Shown: positions 42,509-51,527, counted from the first letter of the stretch. The stretch is 64,000 bases of DNA from Phycisphaeraceae bacterium (GCA_015200025.1 CP054186.1:62001-126000); one strand, 5' to 3'. Translations and numbers: made by a program. Notes: generated from the letters alone by a model not told the origin.

Positions 42509-43366
42509 TTACTTCTTCTGCCCGTACCGCTTGCTCACGCGGCGACGAATAATCAACTTCGAACTGTGCTTCTTGCGGTTCCGCGTGTTCCCGCCCTTGG
42601 CCAGCACGCCCGTCGGGCCGCACGGCGGGCGGTTGCCCTTGCTCCGACCCGATCCGCCGCCCAGCGGGTGCGCGTGGTGGCTCTTGGCGATGCCGCGCGT
42701 GATCGGGCGGATGCCCATCAGACGCGACAGCCCGGCCTTCCCCAATCGACGCAGACGGTGGTCCCCGTTGCCCATCTGACCCACCGTCGCCCGGCAGTTG
42801 ATGTCCACCCGACGCATCTCGCCGCTGGGCAGCACCAGCGTCGCGTACTGCTCGTCCTTGTTGCTCAGCCTCGCGAACGAGCCCGCCGAGCGGCACATCT
42901 GCGCCCCGCGCCCACGCACCAGCTCCACGCAGTGCACCTCGAGCCCCGTCGGGATGAACTTCAGCGGCATCGAGTTGCCCACCACCGGCTCGATCGCCTC
43001 CGTCGTGCTCGTCAGGATCTCCTGACCCGTCTTGAGCCCGTTGGGCGAGGGGATGTACCTTTTCGCCCCGTCGGTGTACTTCACCAGGGCGATGTGGCAC
43101 GAGCGGTTCGGGTCGTACTCGATCCCCACCACCGTCCCCACGATCCCGTCGCGGTCCTTCCGCTTGAAATCGATCAGGCGGTACATCCGCTTCACCCCGC
43201 CGCCCACCCCGCGCGTCGTGATCACGCCGTGGTGGTTCCGGCCGCCCTTCTTGGGCAGCGGACGCAGAAGGTCCCGCTCGGGCTTCTTCTTGGTGACCTC
43301 GGCGTGCGCGTTGACCGAGGCGTTGCGTCGCCCGGCGCTCGTCGGCTTGTACTGTTTGATCGGCAT
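42509..43366 (-). CDS. rplB: 50S ribosomal protein L2
   Basis: A 285-residue L2. GRNHHGVITTRGVGGGVKRM, RCHIALVKYTDGAKRYI-type (NRSCHIALVKYTDGAKRYIP), and the C-terminal GIAKSHHAHPLGGGSGRSKG hold the conserved His needed for peptidyl transferase assembly. The usual NPVDHPHGGGEG signature reads NAKSHHAHPLGGGSGRS-like here, missing the VDHPH spelling. It lies between rplW and rpsS. Confidence 0.97.
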   Translation of the reverse strand: MPIKQYKPTSAGRRNASVNAHAEVTKKKPERDLLRPLPKKGGRNHHGVITTRGVGGGVKRMYRLIDFKRKDRDGIVGTVVGIEYDPNRSCHIALVKYTDGAKRYIPSPNGLKTGQEILTSTTEAIEPVVGNSMPLKFIPTGLEVHCVELVRGRGAQMCRSAGSFARLSNKDEQYATLVLPSGEMRRVDINCRATVGQMGNGDHRLRRLGKAGLSRLMGIRPITRGIAKSHHAHPLGGGSGRSKGNRPPCGPTGVLAKGGNTRNRKKHSSKLIIRRRVSKRYGQKK

Positions 43367-43430
43367 GGGTCGTCTCGTCGTTCGCCCCGACGGGCGTTCC
43401 GCCCGGCGGTCGTGGGTTGCGGCCTTGGGT

Positions 43431-43721
43431 TCAGAAGAACTCGATCGAATCGTCCTTGTGCAGACGGACCACGGCCTTCTTGGTCGTGGACTCGGTCACC
43501 AGCCCGTACTTGAGCCGGCGTTGCTTGCCCTTGCGCACCTGCGTGCTCACGCCCTCGACGCGGACCTTGTAGATCTGCTCGACGGCGCTCTTGATCTCGT
43601 CCTTGGTCGCCCGGGGGTCGACCAGGAACGCGTAGCGCTTCTGCTCGTTCATCCCGAACGTGTTCTTCTCCGACAGCAGCGGGTGCTTGATCACGTGGAC
43701 CGCGTCGACGTTGGCGGGCAT
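43431..43721 (-). CDS. rplW: 50S ribosomal protein L23
   Basis: A 96-residue L23. VIKHPLLSEKNTFGMNEQKR and YAFLVDPRATKDEIKSAVEQ with KVRVEGVSTQVRKGKQRRLK match. ATG 43721 overlaps the rplD stop by one base (TAATG), showing translational coupling. L23 docks trigger factor and SRP at the tunnel exit. Confidence 0.98.
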   Translation of the reverse strand: MPANVDAVHVIKHPLLSEKNTFGMNEQKRYAFLVDPRATKDEIKSAVEQIYKVRVEGVSTQVRKGKQRRLKYGLVTESTTKKAVVRLHKDDSIEFF

Positions 43722-44413
43722 TACTTCGCCTCCTTCTTCGCGCCCATGGGCGAGGTCTTCGCGTCCTTGCCGGTCTGCGACCACGGGCCCGCCAGCCAGG
43801 CCTCGAGGTCCGCCTTCCCGATCACCAGGTAGCGATGGTTGAGCATCTCGAAGCAGTTCAGCTGGTCGGCGCGGACCAGCGTCACGTCCTCGATGTTCCG
43901 CCCGCTCTTGCGGGCGTTCTCGCTCTGCTCGCCCGACGCGGGCAACGCCACCACCGCCGAACGATCCACCCCGATGGCCCCAAGGAAGTCCTTGAACGAC
44001 TTGGTCTTGGGCTCGGCGAACCCGATCTGGTCGATCACCCGCACCTCGTTGTCCACCAGCTTGGCGAGCAACGCGTTGCGGTTGGCCTTCCGCCGCATCT
44101 TCTTGGGCATGTCCAGACGCCAGTCGTCGCGGACACGCTTCTTGCTGTGCCCGTGTCCGCCGCCCTTCATCAGGTTGACCTTCCGGTCGCCGTGGCGGGC
44201 GTTGCCGGTGCCCTTCTGCTTGTAGATCTTGCGGGTCGAGCCCTCGACCTCGCGGCGGTTCTTCGTCTTGCTCGAACCCTGCCGCGTCGCCGCGTGGTAC
44301 TTCACGTAGGCCTGCTTGATCAGGGACGCATTGACGGACTCGCCGAGAGATTTCTCGTCGATCGCCAGGGTCCCGACTTGCTGGCCCTTCATATTCAGGA
44401 CGGGGACATCCAT
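43721..44413 (-). CDS. rplD: 50S ribosomal protein L4
   Basis: A 230-residue L4. ASLIKQAYVKYHAATRQGSS, KIYKQKGTGNARHGDRKVNL and GGHGHSKKRVRDDWRLDMPK with MRRKANRNALLAKL are conserved L4 segments (the usual RQGTHATK tract reads RQGSSKTKNRREVEGSTRK). L4 lines the tunnel and in E. coli represses its own operon. A 351-base gap with tandem hairpins separates it from rplC, unusual in this operon. Confidence 0.97.
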   Translation of the reverse strand: MDVPVLNMKGQQVGTLAIDEKSLGESVNASLIKQAYVKYHAATRQGSSKTKNRREVEGSTRKIYKQKGTGNARHGDRKVNLMKGGGHGHSKKRVRDDWRLDMPKKMRRKANRNALLAKLVDNEVRVIDQIGFAEPKTKSFKDFLGAIGVDRSAVVALPASGEQSENARKSGRNIEDVTLVRADQLNCFEMLNHRYLVIGKADLEAWLAGPWSQTGKDAKTSPMGAKKEAK

Positions 44414-44764
44414 CGTGTCTTCCTCGTCTTACGCCTTCCCTTCCGCCGCCCTCGGGTGCTCCCTCGGACGCCGGTCCGCCTATCCGCCTCGCCTCCTGTT
44501 CGCCTCCGTCGGCGGCACACGCCCTCGCGGGCCTGTGGGGGTCGGGTCGGAATCGACTCGGCCGGGTGAGCCTCACGCGGCTCACCCTTGGTGAGCCTGC
44601 GCTCACCTCGGTATGTCTTCACCCGGCGGTTTCGGCCTTCGCCGACCTCCCGGGCTCGCGGGCCCCTGCCTTGTGGAACCCGCGATCATGTCCCCCCCAC
44701 CACCGTCCCCACCACCACCCCGTCATCCTCGATCGCCCGACGCCGGACGATCGTCGTTACTCCA
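44414..44764 (-). other. Long gap inside the ribosomal operon (rplC-rplD) with two hairpins
   Basis: 351 bases between the rplC stop and the rplD start, where other gaps in this operon are mostly 10-110 bases. A frame on the minus strand (44395-44622) is Arg-rich and low-complexity and not credible. Two adjacent hairpins built from the same GGTGAGC sequence lie at 44564-44607. A candidate regulatory element for rplD onward. Confidence 0.55.
44564..44607. repeat. Tandem hairpins with shared GGTGAGC motif
   Basis: Hairpin 1: GGGTGAGCC (44564-44572), six-base loop, GGCTCACCC (44579-44587), nine perfect base pairs. Hairpin 2: GGTGAGC (44590-44596), loop CTGC, GCTCACC (44601-44607), seven perfect pairs. 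GGTGAGC or its complement occurs four times within 44 bases, so alternative pairings between arms are possible. Neither is followed by a T tract, so they are not classic terminators. Confidence 0.75.
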
Positions 44765-45454
44765 TCACTTCGCCCCCGCCGCCAGACGCTTGGCCTTGCT
44801 GCGGTAGAGCCTCGTCGAGGGCCGCACGAGCACCGTCCCCTGGTTCGCGCCCGGGACGCTGCCCTTGACCAACAGCAGGTTGTTCGCCTCGTCGATCCGC
44901 ACCACGTCCATGCTCCGGCTCGTGACGCGGACGTCGCCCATGTGCCCGGACATCTTCTTGCCCTTGGCCAGGCCGCCGCCGAAGCCGCGGTTCGAACACA
45001 ACGACCCGATCGAGCCGGGCGAGCGGTGCTTCCGCTCCGTGCCGTGGCTGGCGAACAGGCCCTTGAAGTGGTGCCGCTTCATCGTCCCCTGGAACCCCTT
45101 GCCCTTGTTCGTCCCGATCACGTCGACGAACATCTGCCCCTCGAGGGCCTTGACCGTCAGGACCTGCCCGAGCTCGAACCCGGCGGTCTCCTTCCCGTCG
45201 AGCCGGAACTCGCGGTGGTGACGCTTGGGCGTCGTCCCGGCCTTGGCGTCGTGCCCGATCTGAGGGATCGTGCTGTTGCGGGCCTTCATCTCGCCCCACG
45301 CGATCTGAACCGCCGCGTACCCGTCCTTGTCCGGCGTGCGGACCTGCGTCACCACGCACGGCCCGATCTCCAGCACGGTCACGGGGACGCTCTTCCCGCC
45401 GTCCAGATAGACGCGGGTCATCCCGATTTTCTTGCCCAGAAGCGCCAGTGCCAT
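44765..45454 (-). CDS. rplC: 50S ribosomal protein L3
   Basis: A 229-residue L3. [60 protein letters not shown] and [20 protein letters not shown] are the family core (the Gln-methylation region reads [10 protein letters not shown]). ATG 45454 is the family start. L3 reaches toward the peptidyl transferase centre. It follows rpsJ. Confidence 0.97.
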   Translation of the reverse strand: MALALLGKKIGMTRVYLDGGKSVPVTVLEIGPCVVTQVRTPDKDGYAAVQIAWGEMKARNSTIPQIGHDAKAGTTPKRHHREFRLDGKETAGFELGQVLTVKALEGQMFVDVIGTNKGKGFQGTMKRHHFKGLFASHGTERKHRSPGSIGSLCSNRGFGGGLAKGKKMSGHMGDVRVTSRSMDVVRIDEANNLLLVKGSVPGANQGTVLVRPSTRLYRSKAKRLAAGAK

Positions 45455-45538
45455 GTTCGCCGTCCTTACCGTCCTTCGCGCCCGTCCCGCAAACACACCG
45501 GGCCAAGGCCCCAGAGAGCCCCGGCCCGTTCCTTGTTC

Positions 45539-45847
45539 TTACGCCTTGATCTTCACGAACACACCCGCCGGGACCACCAGCCGGTTGAGCGCCTCCACCG
45601 TGCGCACGTTCGGCTCGATGATGTCGATGATCCGTTTATGCGTCCGGATCTCGAACTGCTCGCGGCTCTTCTTACCGATGAACGGCGAACGCAGCACCGT
45701 GTAACGCTCCACCCGCGTGGGCAGCGGCACCGGGCCCGCCACCTTCGCGTTCGTGCGCTTCGCGTGATCGACGATTTCCTTCGCCGACGCGTCCAACGCC
45801 AGGTGGTCGTACGCCTCCATCCGAATTCGAATCTTCCCGCCGGTCAT
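45539..45847 (-). CDS. rpsJ: 30S ribosomal protein S10
   Basis: A 102-residue S10. [40 protein letters not shown] and [20 protein letters not shown] are diagnostic. It is the first gene of the operon. A long leader of about 240 bases from the candidate promoter at 46097-46124 precedes it. The fusA/tuf genes often found upstream are not here. Confidence 0.98.
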   Translation of the reverse strand: MTGGKIRIRMEAYDHLALDASAKEIVDHAKRTNAKVAGPVPLPTRVERYTVLRSPFIGKKSREQFEIRTHKRIIDIIEPNVRTVEALNRLVVPAGVFVKIKA

Positions 45848-46282
45848 CGATGCCCTCGTCTGGCCCAGAGGCCCCGTGCTGCACTACCTGCCGTCCCGCC
45901 GATCGCTCCGGACCGCCGGTTGACCCGACCCGACGGGGCGTCAGGATCACCCGGGCGTCACGGCTGGGCCCCTCGGCCTCGCTCGCACAACCCCGGATTC
46001 CCGCGTCCGTACCGGATCGCTTCACCCGTCCCCGACACTCCCGTGGTCCCTGTCCACGGCGCGCGGGGTGCCTCCAGAGCGCGAGGCAAGGCCTCAACGA
46101 TAGGCCTTCCCCCGCCCGTGTCAACTCTTCGTTCAGACCCGTATCAACTCCCTCCTCCCCACGCCGAGAGTCGATCACCCCCGGACCGGGAACTCGGCCG
46201 CGACTCCCACACCCAACCTTCGAGGCCATCGACCCCCAAGACCGATCCTTCTTTGGGCAGCAAGGGCGCCAAGGATCCACCC
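45848..46282. other. Divergent regulatory region of the ribosomal operon and the plus-strand secreted-protein gene
   Basis: 435 bases between rpsJ (minus) and the gene at 46283 (plus). On the minus strand it holds the candidate S10-operon promoter (46097-46124) and a leader of about 240 bases. The plus-strand frame that runs through it from 44588 is an artefact of GC-rich sequence. No small gene or recognised leader element was seen. Confidence 0.6.
46097..46124 (-). promoter_or_regulatory. Candidate sigma-70 promoter of the ribosomal operon
   Basis: Minus strand: perfect TTGACA (-35, 46124-46119), 16-base spacer, TATCGT (-10, 46102-46097). Transcription would begin near 46090, about 240 bases before rpsJ. 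Confidence 0.7.
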
Positions 46283-47863
46283 ATGCCCACGGCACGCCGG
46301 GAAACACCCACCATGATCATCCTTACAATATCCGTACGCTTCGCCGCGGCGGCGATTCTGTTGGCGACCGCATCCTCTCTTTACGCGCAGAGCCAGAGCC
46401 GGCCCGCGGTGCCGGTCCCAAGGTCACCCTCCGCCGCCCCTCCCAAAGCCACCCCCCCCACCACCACCTCCACTCCACCCCCGAACGCGGCGGAGACCTC
46501 GAAGGGGCAAGGGCAGCCGGCGAGCGGGCCCACCACGGTCAATGGCATCGCGATGGACTCGACCCCGGTCTATCTCGAATCGCTCGGCCTGACCATGCTC
46601 GTCCCTGTCGACACGATCACGGAATCCACGGGGGGCGCGGGTCAGGCGCAGGTGCAGATCCGCCCCGGGGATTCCCGCTGGGTGATCACGCTGCGCAATA
46701 TCCGCTCGGGCTCGCGGGAGGCCACGACGTCGGAGATGCTCGAGCTGGTGGTGCAGAACGCCAAGAACGCCATATCGGGCGACACGCGGGTCCCGCCGGC
46801 GGAGATGGAGCGTGACACCAAGCTGCAGGTCAATAACCGTCCGGCCGAGCGGGTGTACCTGAAGCTCGAGGGCAAGCCGGGGTCGCCGACGTTTATCCAG
46901 GGTTTTACGGTCTTTAAGCTCGGCCCGGGCAACTTCGCGGTGTTCGAGGTGGTGTGCGGGCAGGCGGAGTTCGCGACGGTGCGGGGGATGTACGAGACGG
47001 TGGTCGCGGCGGCGGTCTTCGATGACCTCAGCGAGAGCAACCAGAAGCGTCAGGCCCTGGTCGCCGCGGGGACCGCGCTGGTCCGCGGGTTGACGGACGA
47101 AGACTGGGCGACGGTGATCTCGCAATCGCCCGAGCGGTGGGAGCGTCTCTTCCGCCCGGCCCCGGGCGGGGCGCAGAGCGACGAGAAGGAGATCGGGTAC
47201 CGGCGGACCCGGGCGATGAAGGGGCGCAAGAGCGACCTGCCCCGGTACAACGCCTCGGCGGGCGAGAACCAGGAGGGGTACATCTTCCGGCTCGACGCGC
47301 GGTTCCTGCGCGACGCCCCCAAGCCGGGCGAGAAGCCCGAGGTTGTCGACGTGGAGGCGTATTTCTACATGTCGCTGGACCGCTCCGAGGAGTTGTGGCA
47401 GGTGCGGACGGCCCTGAAGAAGGGCGAGAAGCCCGCGATCTACACGGAGACGGGGGCCCGCGTGGGCGACGTGCTCTCGGTGCAGATCGGGCTGGACGAC
47501 GGGACGCGGCGGACGGTCAAGCCGTTCCTCCAGGGCGACGCGTACATCAGCCGGGTCGAGTCGTTCATGATGCCCCGGCTGCTGGTGCACAAGAAGATCC
47601 TGACGGAGGTGGCGTTCTACGCGTTCCAGTCGGACCGGGAGAAGGTGCAGCTCCGGCGTGACGTCTTGGCGCAGCCGGCCGACCGCCCGGGGGTGTTCAT
47701 CCTGACGACCCGGTTCGCCGAGGACGGGCTGAGCCAGACGGCGCACTTCAAGGCGAACGGGGACCCGATCCGGACGGAGTTGGCCGACGGGACGCGGTGG
47801 GAGCCGACGGACCTTCGTGAGTTGCGTCGGTTGTGGTCGTCCAAGGGTCTCCCGCTGGACTGA
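46283..47863 (+). CDS. Secreted hypothetical protein upstream of hutG
   Basis: About 526 residues. The start at 46283 is chosen because AAGGA lies seven bases before it; ATG 46313 is also possible, with the signal peptide VRFAAAAILLATASSLYAQS. After the signal comes a Pro/Thr-rich stretch, then an alpha/beta domain with no recognised family (VYLESLGLTMLVPVDTITES, VQIRPGDSRWVITLRNIRSG, EMERDTKLQVNNRPAERVYL). Later YFYMSLDRSEELWQVRTALK may be a second domain. The frame is open far upstream only through GC-rich noise. It is 16 bases upstream of hutG on the same strand, so they may be co-transcribed, but a functional link is not shown. Confidence 0.8.
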   Translation: MPTARRETPTMIILTISVRFAAAAILLATASSLYAQSQSRPAVPVPRSPSAAPPKATPPTTTSTPPPNAAETSKGQGQPASGPTTVNGIAMDSTPVYLESLGLTMLVPVDTITESTGGAGQAQVQIRPGDSRWVITLRNIRSGSREATTSEMLELVVQNAKNAISGDTRVPPAEMERDTKLQVNNRPAERVYLKLEGKPGSPTFIQGFTVFKLGPGNFAVFEVVCGQAEFATVRGMYETVVAAAVFDDLSESNQKRQALVAAGTALVRGLTDEDWATVISQSPERWERLFRPAPGGAQSDEKEIGYRRTRAMKGRKSDLPRYNASAGENQEGYIFRLDARFLRDAPKPGEKPEVVDVEAYFYMSLDRSEELWQVRTALKKGEKPAIYTETGARVGDVLSVQIGLDDGTRRTVKPFLQGDAYISRVESFMMPRLLVHKKILTEVAFYAFQSDREKVQLRRDVLAQPADRPGVFILTTRFAEDGLSQTAHFKANGDPIRTELADGTRWEPTDLRELRRLWSSKGLPLD

Positions 47864-47879
47864 CGCGGGAGGCGACGCC

Positions 47880-48797
47880 TTGAGCGACCCACGGCCGGGA
47901 GAGGTTGTGATCCCGCACACGGCGCCCGCGGCGTGGCCCGGGGCGGTCGCGTCCACGCGGTTCGCCGCGGGCGTGCGCACGGCGTGGTCGCCCGAGTGCC
48001 GGGTGGGGCTGATCGGGCTGCCTGACGATCTTGGGGTTCGGCTCAACGGCGGGCGTCCCGGCGCGCGGGGCGGGCCGTCGGCGTTCCGTGCGGCGTTGTC
48101 GTCGTACGGGGTGATCGACCCCGAGGGTGTGGAGTGGCCGGTGGTGTTCGACGCGGGGGATGTCGAGCCCGCGCCGGGTGAGGATGAGGCGGCCCTTCGC
48201 GAGACACACCGGCGGGTGAGCGGGGCGTCGGCGGCGCTGGCGAGGGCGGGGCTGTTCCCGGTGGCGGTCGGTGGCGGGCACGACCTGACGTACGCCTTTG
48301 TGCGCGGGGCGGTGGAAGGTCTGCGTGGGCGTGGGGCGGCGGCGGGTGGGCTGGAGTGTGTGTATTTCGACGCGCACCTGGACGTGCGGGAGACGGTGGG
48401 GAGCGGGATGCCCTTTCGGCGGCTGGCGGAGGAGTTGGACGCGAGGTTGACGCCGATCGGGATCAACCCGATGTCGAACAGCCGGTCGCACGCGGTGTAC
48501 GCGCGGGGGCGTGGGGTTCGTGCGGGGGAGGACCGCTCACGGCTGATGGCGGCGGTGAGCCTGGACCTGGACGTGCTCGACGCGGCGTATGCGCCGGGGG
48601 TGAGCGCGATGAACGCGTCGGGGATGACGCCGCGGGAGGTTGAGGCGGGATTGACGGCGCTGTCGCGCGAGGGCCGCGTGATCTGCTTCGACGTGATGGA
48701 GCTCAACCCCGCGTTCGACGCGGGCGAGCGGACGGCGCGTCTGGCGGCGCATCTCTTCCTGTCGTTCCTGGCCGCGAGGTTCGGCGGTCCCCGGTAG
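47880..48797 (+). CDS. hutG: Formimidoylglutamase (arginase/agmatinase family)
   Basis: About 305 residues, a ureohydrolase-fold enzyme that hydrolyses N-formimidoyl-L-glutamate to glutamate and formamide. Binuclear manganese motifs: VAVGGGHDLTYA, YFDAHLDVRETV and SLDLDVLDAAYAPGVSAMN. A TTG start at 47880 is supported by GGGAGG eight bases upstream. Formimidoylglutamase rather than arginase is inferred from the adjacent hutI and the DAHLDVR form. The next gene starts nine bases after its stop. Confidence 0.88.
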   Translation: MSDPRPGEVVIPHTAPAAWPGAVASTRFAAGVRTAWSPECRVGLIGLPDDLGVRLNGGRPGARGGPSAFRAALSSYGVIDPEGVEWPVVFDAGDVEPAPGEDEAALRETHRRVSGASAALARAGLFPVAVGGGHDLTYAFVRGAVEGLRGRGAAAGGLECVYFDAHLDVRETVGSGMPFRRLAEELDARLTPIGINPMSNSRSHAVYARGRGVRAGEDRSRLMAAVSLDLDVLDAAYAPGVSAMNASGMTPREVEAGLTALSREGRVICFDVMELNPAFDAGERTARLAAHLFLSFLAARFGGPR

Positions 48798-48806
48798 ACT
48801 GACCGG

Positions 48807-50039
48807 ATGAGTCTTTTGATCCGCGGGGCTCGAGTGCTGACGATGGGGAAGGCGGGGAGGCCCCGCCGGGGCGCGGCGATGCGCGACCTTGGGGTGATGC
48901 CCGGGTGCGACGTGCTGGTGGACCGGGGGAAAGTGGCGGCGGTGGGCCGGTCGTTGTCGATGCCGCCGGGGGTGCGGGTGATCGACGCGGGCGGTCGGGT
49001 GCTGATGCCCGGGTTCGTGGATTGCCACACGCACGCGTGCTGGGCGGGGGACCGGATCGAGGAATGGGGGCGCCGGCTTCGGGGCGAGAACTACCTGGAC
49101 ATCCTCCGCGCGGGCGGGGGCATCATGTCGACGGTTCGTGCGGTGCGAGGGTCGGAGGAGGGGGTGCTGGCGTCGGGGCTCTTGCGCCGTCTCAACGCGA
49201 TGCTCGTCCACGGGACGACGACCGCCGAGGTCAAGAGCGGGTACGGGCTCTCGTCGGCGGATGAATTGAAGATGCTGCGGGCGATCGCCGGGGCGGGCAG
49301 GGTCTGGGCCGGGACGCTCGCCGCGACAGCGCTGTTGGGGCACGCGATCGATCCCGATGAACCGGACTTTGTTGAGCGCACGATCGGGGAGACGCTGCCG
49401 GCGGTCTCGGGGGCCTTCCCGGGCGTCGCGGTCGACGCGTACTGCGAGCGCGGCGCGTGGAGCGTGGCGGACACGGTGCGTCTGCTGGGTGCGGCGAAGG
49501 TGGCGGGGCACCCCGTGCGTGTCCACGCGGACCAGTTCTCGAGCCTTGGGATGGTCGGGGAGGCGGTGAGGCTGGGGGCGGTGAGCGCGGACCATCTCGA
49601 GGCGTCGGAGCGGGGGGATCTTGAGTCGCTGGCGTCGTCGGGGGTGTTCGGCGTGCTGCTCCCGTGCTGCGGGCTGCATCTGGACGGGCGGTATGCGAAG
49701 GGACGGGACCTGATCGACCTCGGCGGGCTGGTCGCCATCGCGACCAACTACAACCCCGGGTCGGCGCCGTGCCCGGGCATGGCGATGGCTGTGGCGCTCG
49801 CGGTGCGCGGGTGCGGTCTGACGCCCGAGGAGGCGATCACGGCGTCGACGATCAACGCGGCGGCGGTGTTGGGTTTGACCGACCGGGGGGCCATCGCGCC
49901 CGGGCAGCGTGCGGACCTGCTGCTGCTGCGGCACCGGGACGAGCGTGAGCTGGCCTTTGAGTTCGGGGGCAACCCGTGCGACGCGGTGATCTGCGGGGGT
50001 GAGGTGGTGGCCGGGGCGGTGTCGGCGGGGGTGCCCTAG
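48807..50039 (+). CDS. hutI: Imidazolonepropionase
   Basis: A 410-residue amidohydrolase-family enzyme that opens the imidazolone ring in histidine breakdown, making N-formimidoyl-glutamate, the hutG substrate. Metal motif DCHTHACWAGDR, EVKSGYGLSS, VHADQFSSLGMV, ADHLEA and ATNYNPGSAPCPGM are the family signatures. It follows hutG by nine bases and forms an operon with it. hutH and hutU are not in the window, so the first two steps must be encoded elsewhere. Confidence 0.96.
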   Translation: MSLLIRGARVLTMGKAGRPRRGAAMRDLGVMPGCDVLVDRGKVAAVGRSLSMPPGVRVIDAGGRVLMPGFVDCHTHACWAGDRIEEWGRRLRGENYLDILRAGGGIMSTVRAVRGSEEGVLASGLLRRLNAMLVHGTTTAEVKSGYGLSSADELKMLRAIAGAGRVWAGTLAATALLGHAIDPDEPDFVERTIGETLPAVSGAFPGVAVDAYCERGAWSVADTVRLLGAAKVAGHPVRVHADQFSSLGMVGEAVRLGAVSADHLEASERGDLESLASSGVFGVLLPCCGLHLDGRYAKGRDLIDLGGLVAIATNYNPGSAPCPGMAMAVALAVRGCGLTPEEAITASTINAAAVLGLTDRGAIAPGQRADLLLLRHRDERELAFEFGGNPCDAVICGGEVVAGAVSAGVP

Positions 50040-50063
50040 GCCCGCGTGGTGGCGGGGTGCGGG

Positions 50064-51527
50064 TCAGCATCCGAGGTCGAACGCGGCGACGTAGCCGTCG
50101 AGGTCGAAGAAATCGAGGAAGCCGTCGGCGTCGAAATCGGCGTCGGGGTCGCCGTCCTCGAAGGCGGTGATGTAGGCGTCGATGTCGAAGAGGTCGATGA
50201 ACCCGTCGCCGTTGAAATCGGCGGGGCAGGCGAAGGCGCGGAGCAGGGTCTGGGCTTCGAGGCGTGCTTTCTCGCGGGCGCCCAGCGGGGTGTAATGGAC
50301 CGCGTCGGCGAGGAAGACCGCGGCGTTCTGGGCGTTCCACCCGATCGCGTCGGTGAGCTTGGGGGAGTTGAGGAAGAGGACGCGGGGGTCGTCGAGGGCG
50401 ATCTGGTAGCAGACGCCGGCGAGGCCCTCGAGGATCGGCGTGTACGCGGGGGAGACGACGCGGTATACGTCCGGGGCGAGGATGATGGGGAGGTCGGCGC
50501 GGGTGTGACCCCGGACCAGGGCGATGAGGGCGAGGAGGGAATCGCGGTATTCGGCGAGGGGGATGCCATTGCCGGACTCGTTGGCGCCGAAGGCGATCAT
50601 GGCGAAGTCGGCGTCGAGTGCGGCGAGGACGGGCCCGCAGGCGGGGTGGTTCTGGAGGACGCTGGCGGCGCGGTACCCGCCCTCGGCGAGGTCGGTGAGG
50701 ACGATGCCGCGCGGGGCGGCGGCGGAACGGAAGCGAGCGGAGAGGATTTTTGCGGTGCGGGCGGGGTCATCGCCGGAGATTTCGACCTGCGGCTTGGCGC
50801 CCGGTGGCGAGAAGAACGGGCCGAAGGTCTGGCGCCGGGCCTGACCGGCGGGGGCGTCGAGGCTCATGGAAGACGTGACGATCGCGGTGGCGGCGGCGGT
50901 GTAGTAGGGGTTGCGCTCGGTGTGCGAGATGCGGAGCCGCAGCTGAGAACTGCCCGGGGAAGTCAGCGCGAAGACGTCGACGAAAAAGCCCTGGGAGAGG
51001 TCGAACCAGGGGCCCTGGGCCAGGGCGTCGCGGTCGGCCCAGGCGGCGTCGTGGTCGAGCACGACGAGCCACCCGTAGCGTTGATCGTTGTTGACGTTGG
51101 TCCCGTTGTTGCTCGAGGTTGTGGCCACGCGGAGGCCGGGGGGGATCAGGGCGGGGCTGGAGAGGTCGGGGACCGGGCCGGGCTGGGCGTTGGCACCGCG
51201 GACGAGCCACTCACCGGGGGGGTTGGCGCCGCCGAAGAACTTTCCGGCCTGCGAGAGGGGCGTCATGCCGCACCCGCCGTAGTGCCTCGCGAACTCTGCG
51301 TGGAGGGCGATGACGTAGACGGAGCCGGCGCCCTGTGGGCAGGTTTCCTGGCTATCACCGAGAAGCAGGCCGTGGACCGGGCGGTCGTGCGCCCGAGCGA
51401 AGATGCTCCGCCACGAAGAGCGGTCGGCGGTGTAGAGGTCCGGGAGTCGGGTGAAGGGCTGCGCCGACGCGATGCTCGCGCACAGCGTGACCGCCGAACT
51501 CACGCCGATGCGCCCGGGCCGACTCAT
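50064..51527 (-). CDS. Secreted SGNH-hydrolase-like protein with GC-type dockerin tail
   Basis: About 487 residues. ATG 51527 is set by GGAGGGA upstream and begins an export signal (SSAVTLCASIASAQP). SGNH-type blocks: VHGLLLGDSQETCPQG (block I, GDS), FAMIAFGANESGNG (GxN region), and DAVHYTPLGAREKARL (block V, with the His). This suggests an extracytoplasmic esterase or acetylhydrolase; substrate unknown. The last 55 residues hold two calcium-loop repeats (DFNGDGFIDLFDIDAY, DFDADGFLDFFDLDGY) and end LGC, as in genes 20770 and 22877. It converges with hutI. Confidence 0.85.
   Translation of the reverse strand: MSRPGRIGVSSAVTLCASIASAQPFTRLPDLYTADRSSWRSIFARAHDRPVHGLLLGDSQETCPQGAGSVYVIALHAEFARHYGGCGMTPLSQAGKFFGGANPPGEWLVRGANAQPGPVPDLSSPALIPPGLRVATTSSNNGTNVNNDQRYGWLVVLDHDAAWADRDALAQGPWFDLSQGFFVDVFALTSPGSSQLRLRISHTERNPYYTAAATAIVTSSMSLDAPAGQARRQTFGPFFSPPGAKPQVEISGDDPARTAKILSARFRSAAAPRGIVLTDLAEGGYRAASVLQNHPACGPVLAALDADFAMIAFGANESGNGIPLAEYRDSLLALIALVRGHTRADLPIILAPDVYRVVSPAYTPILEGLAGVCYQIALDDPRVLFLNSPKLTDAIGWNAQNAAVFLADAVHYTPLGAREKARLEAQTLLRAFACPADFNGDGFIDLFDIDAYITAFEDGDPDADFDADGFLDFFDLDGYVAAFDLGC

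Noticed and set aside
44588..46282. Plus-strand frame extending 1.7 kb upstream of the secreted-protein gene
   Set aside because: It crosses rplC, rpsJ and the divergent promoter region antisense; similarity to a real protein begins only at the signal peptide near 46283-46313.
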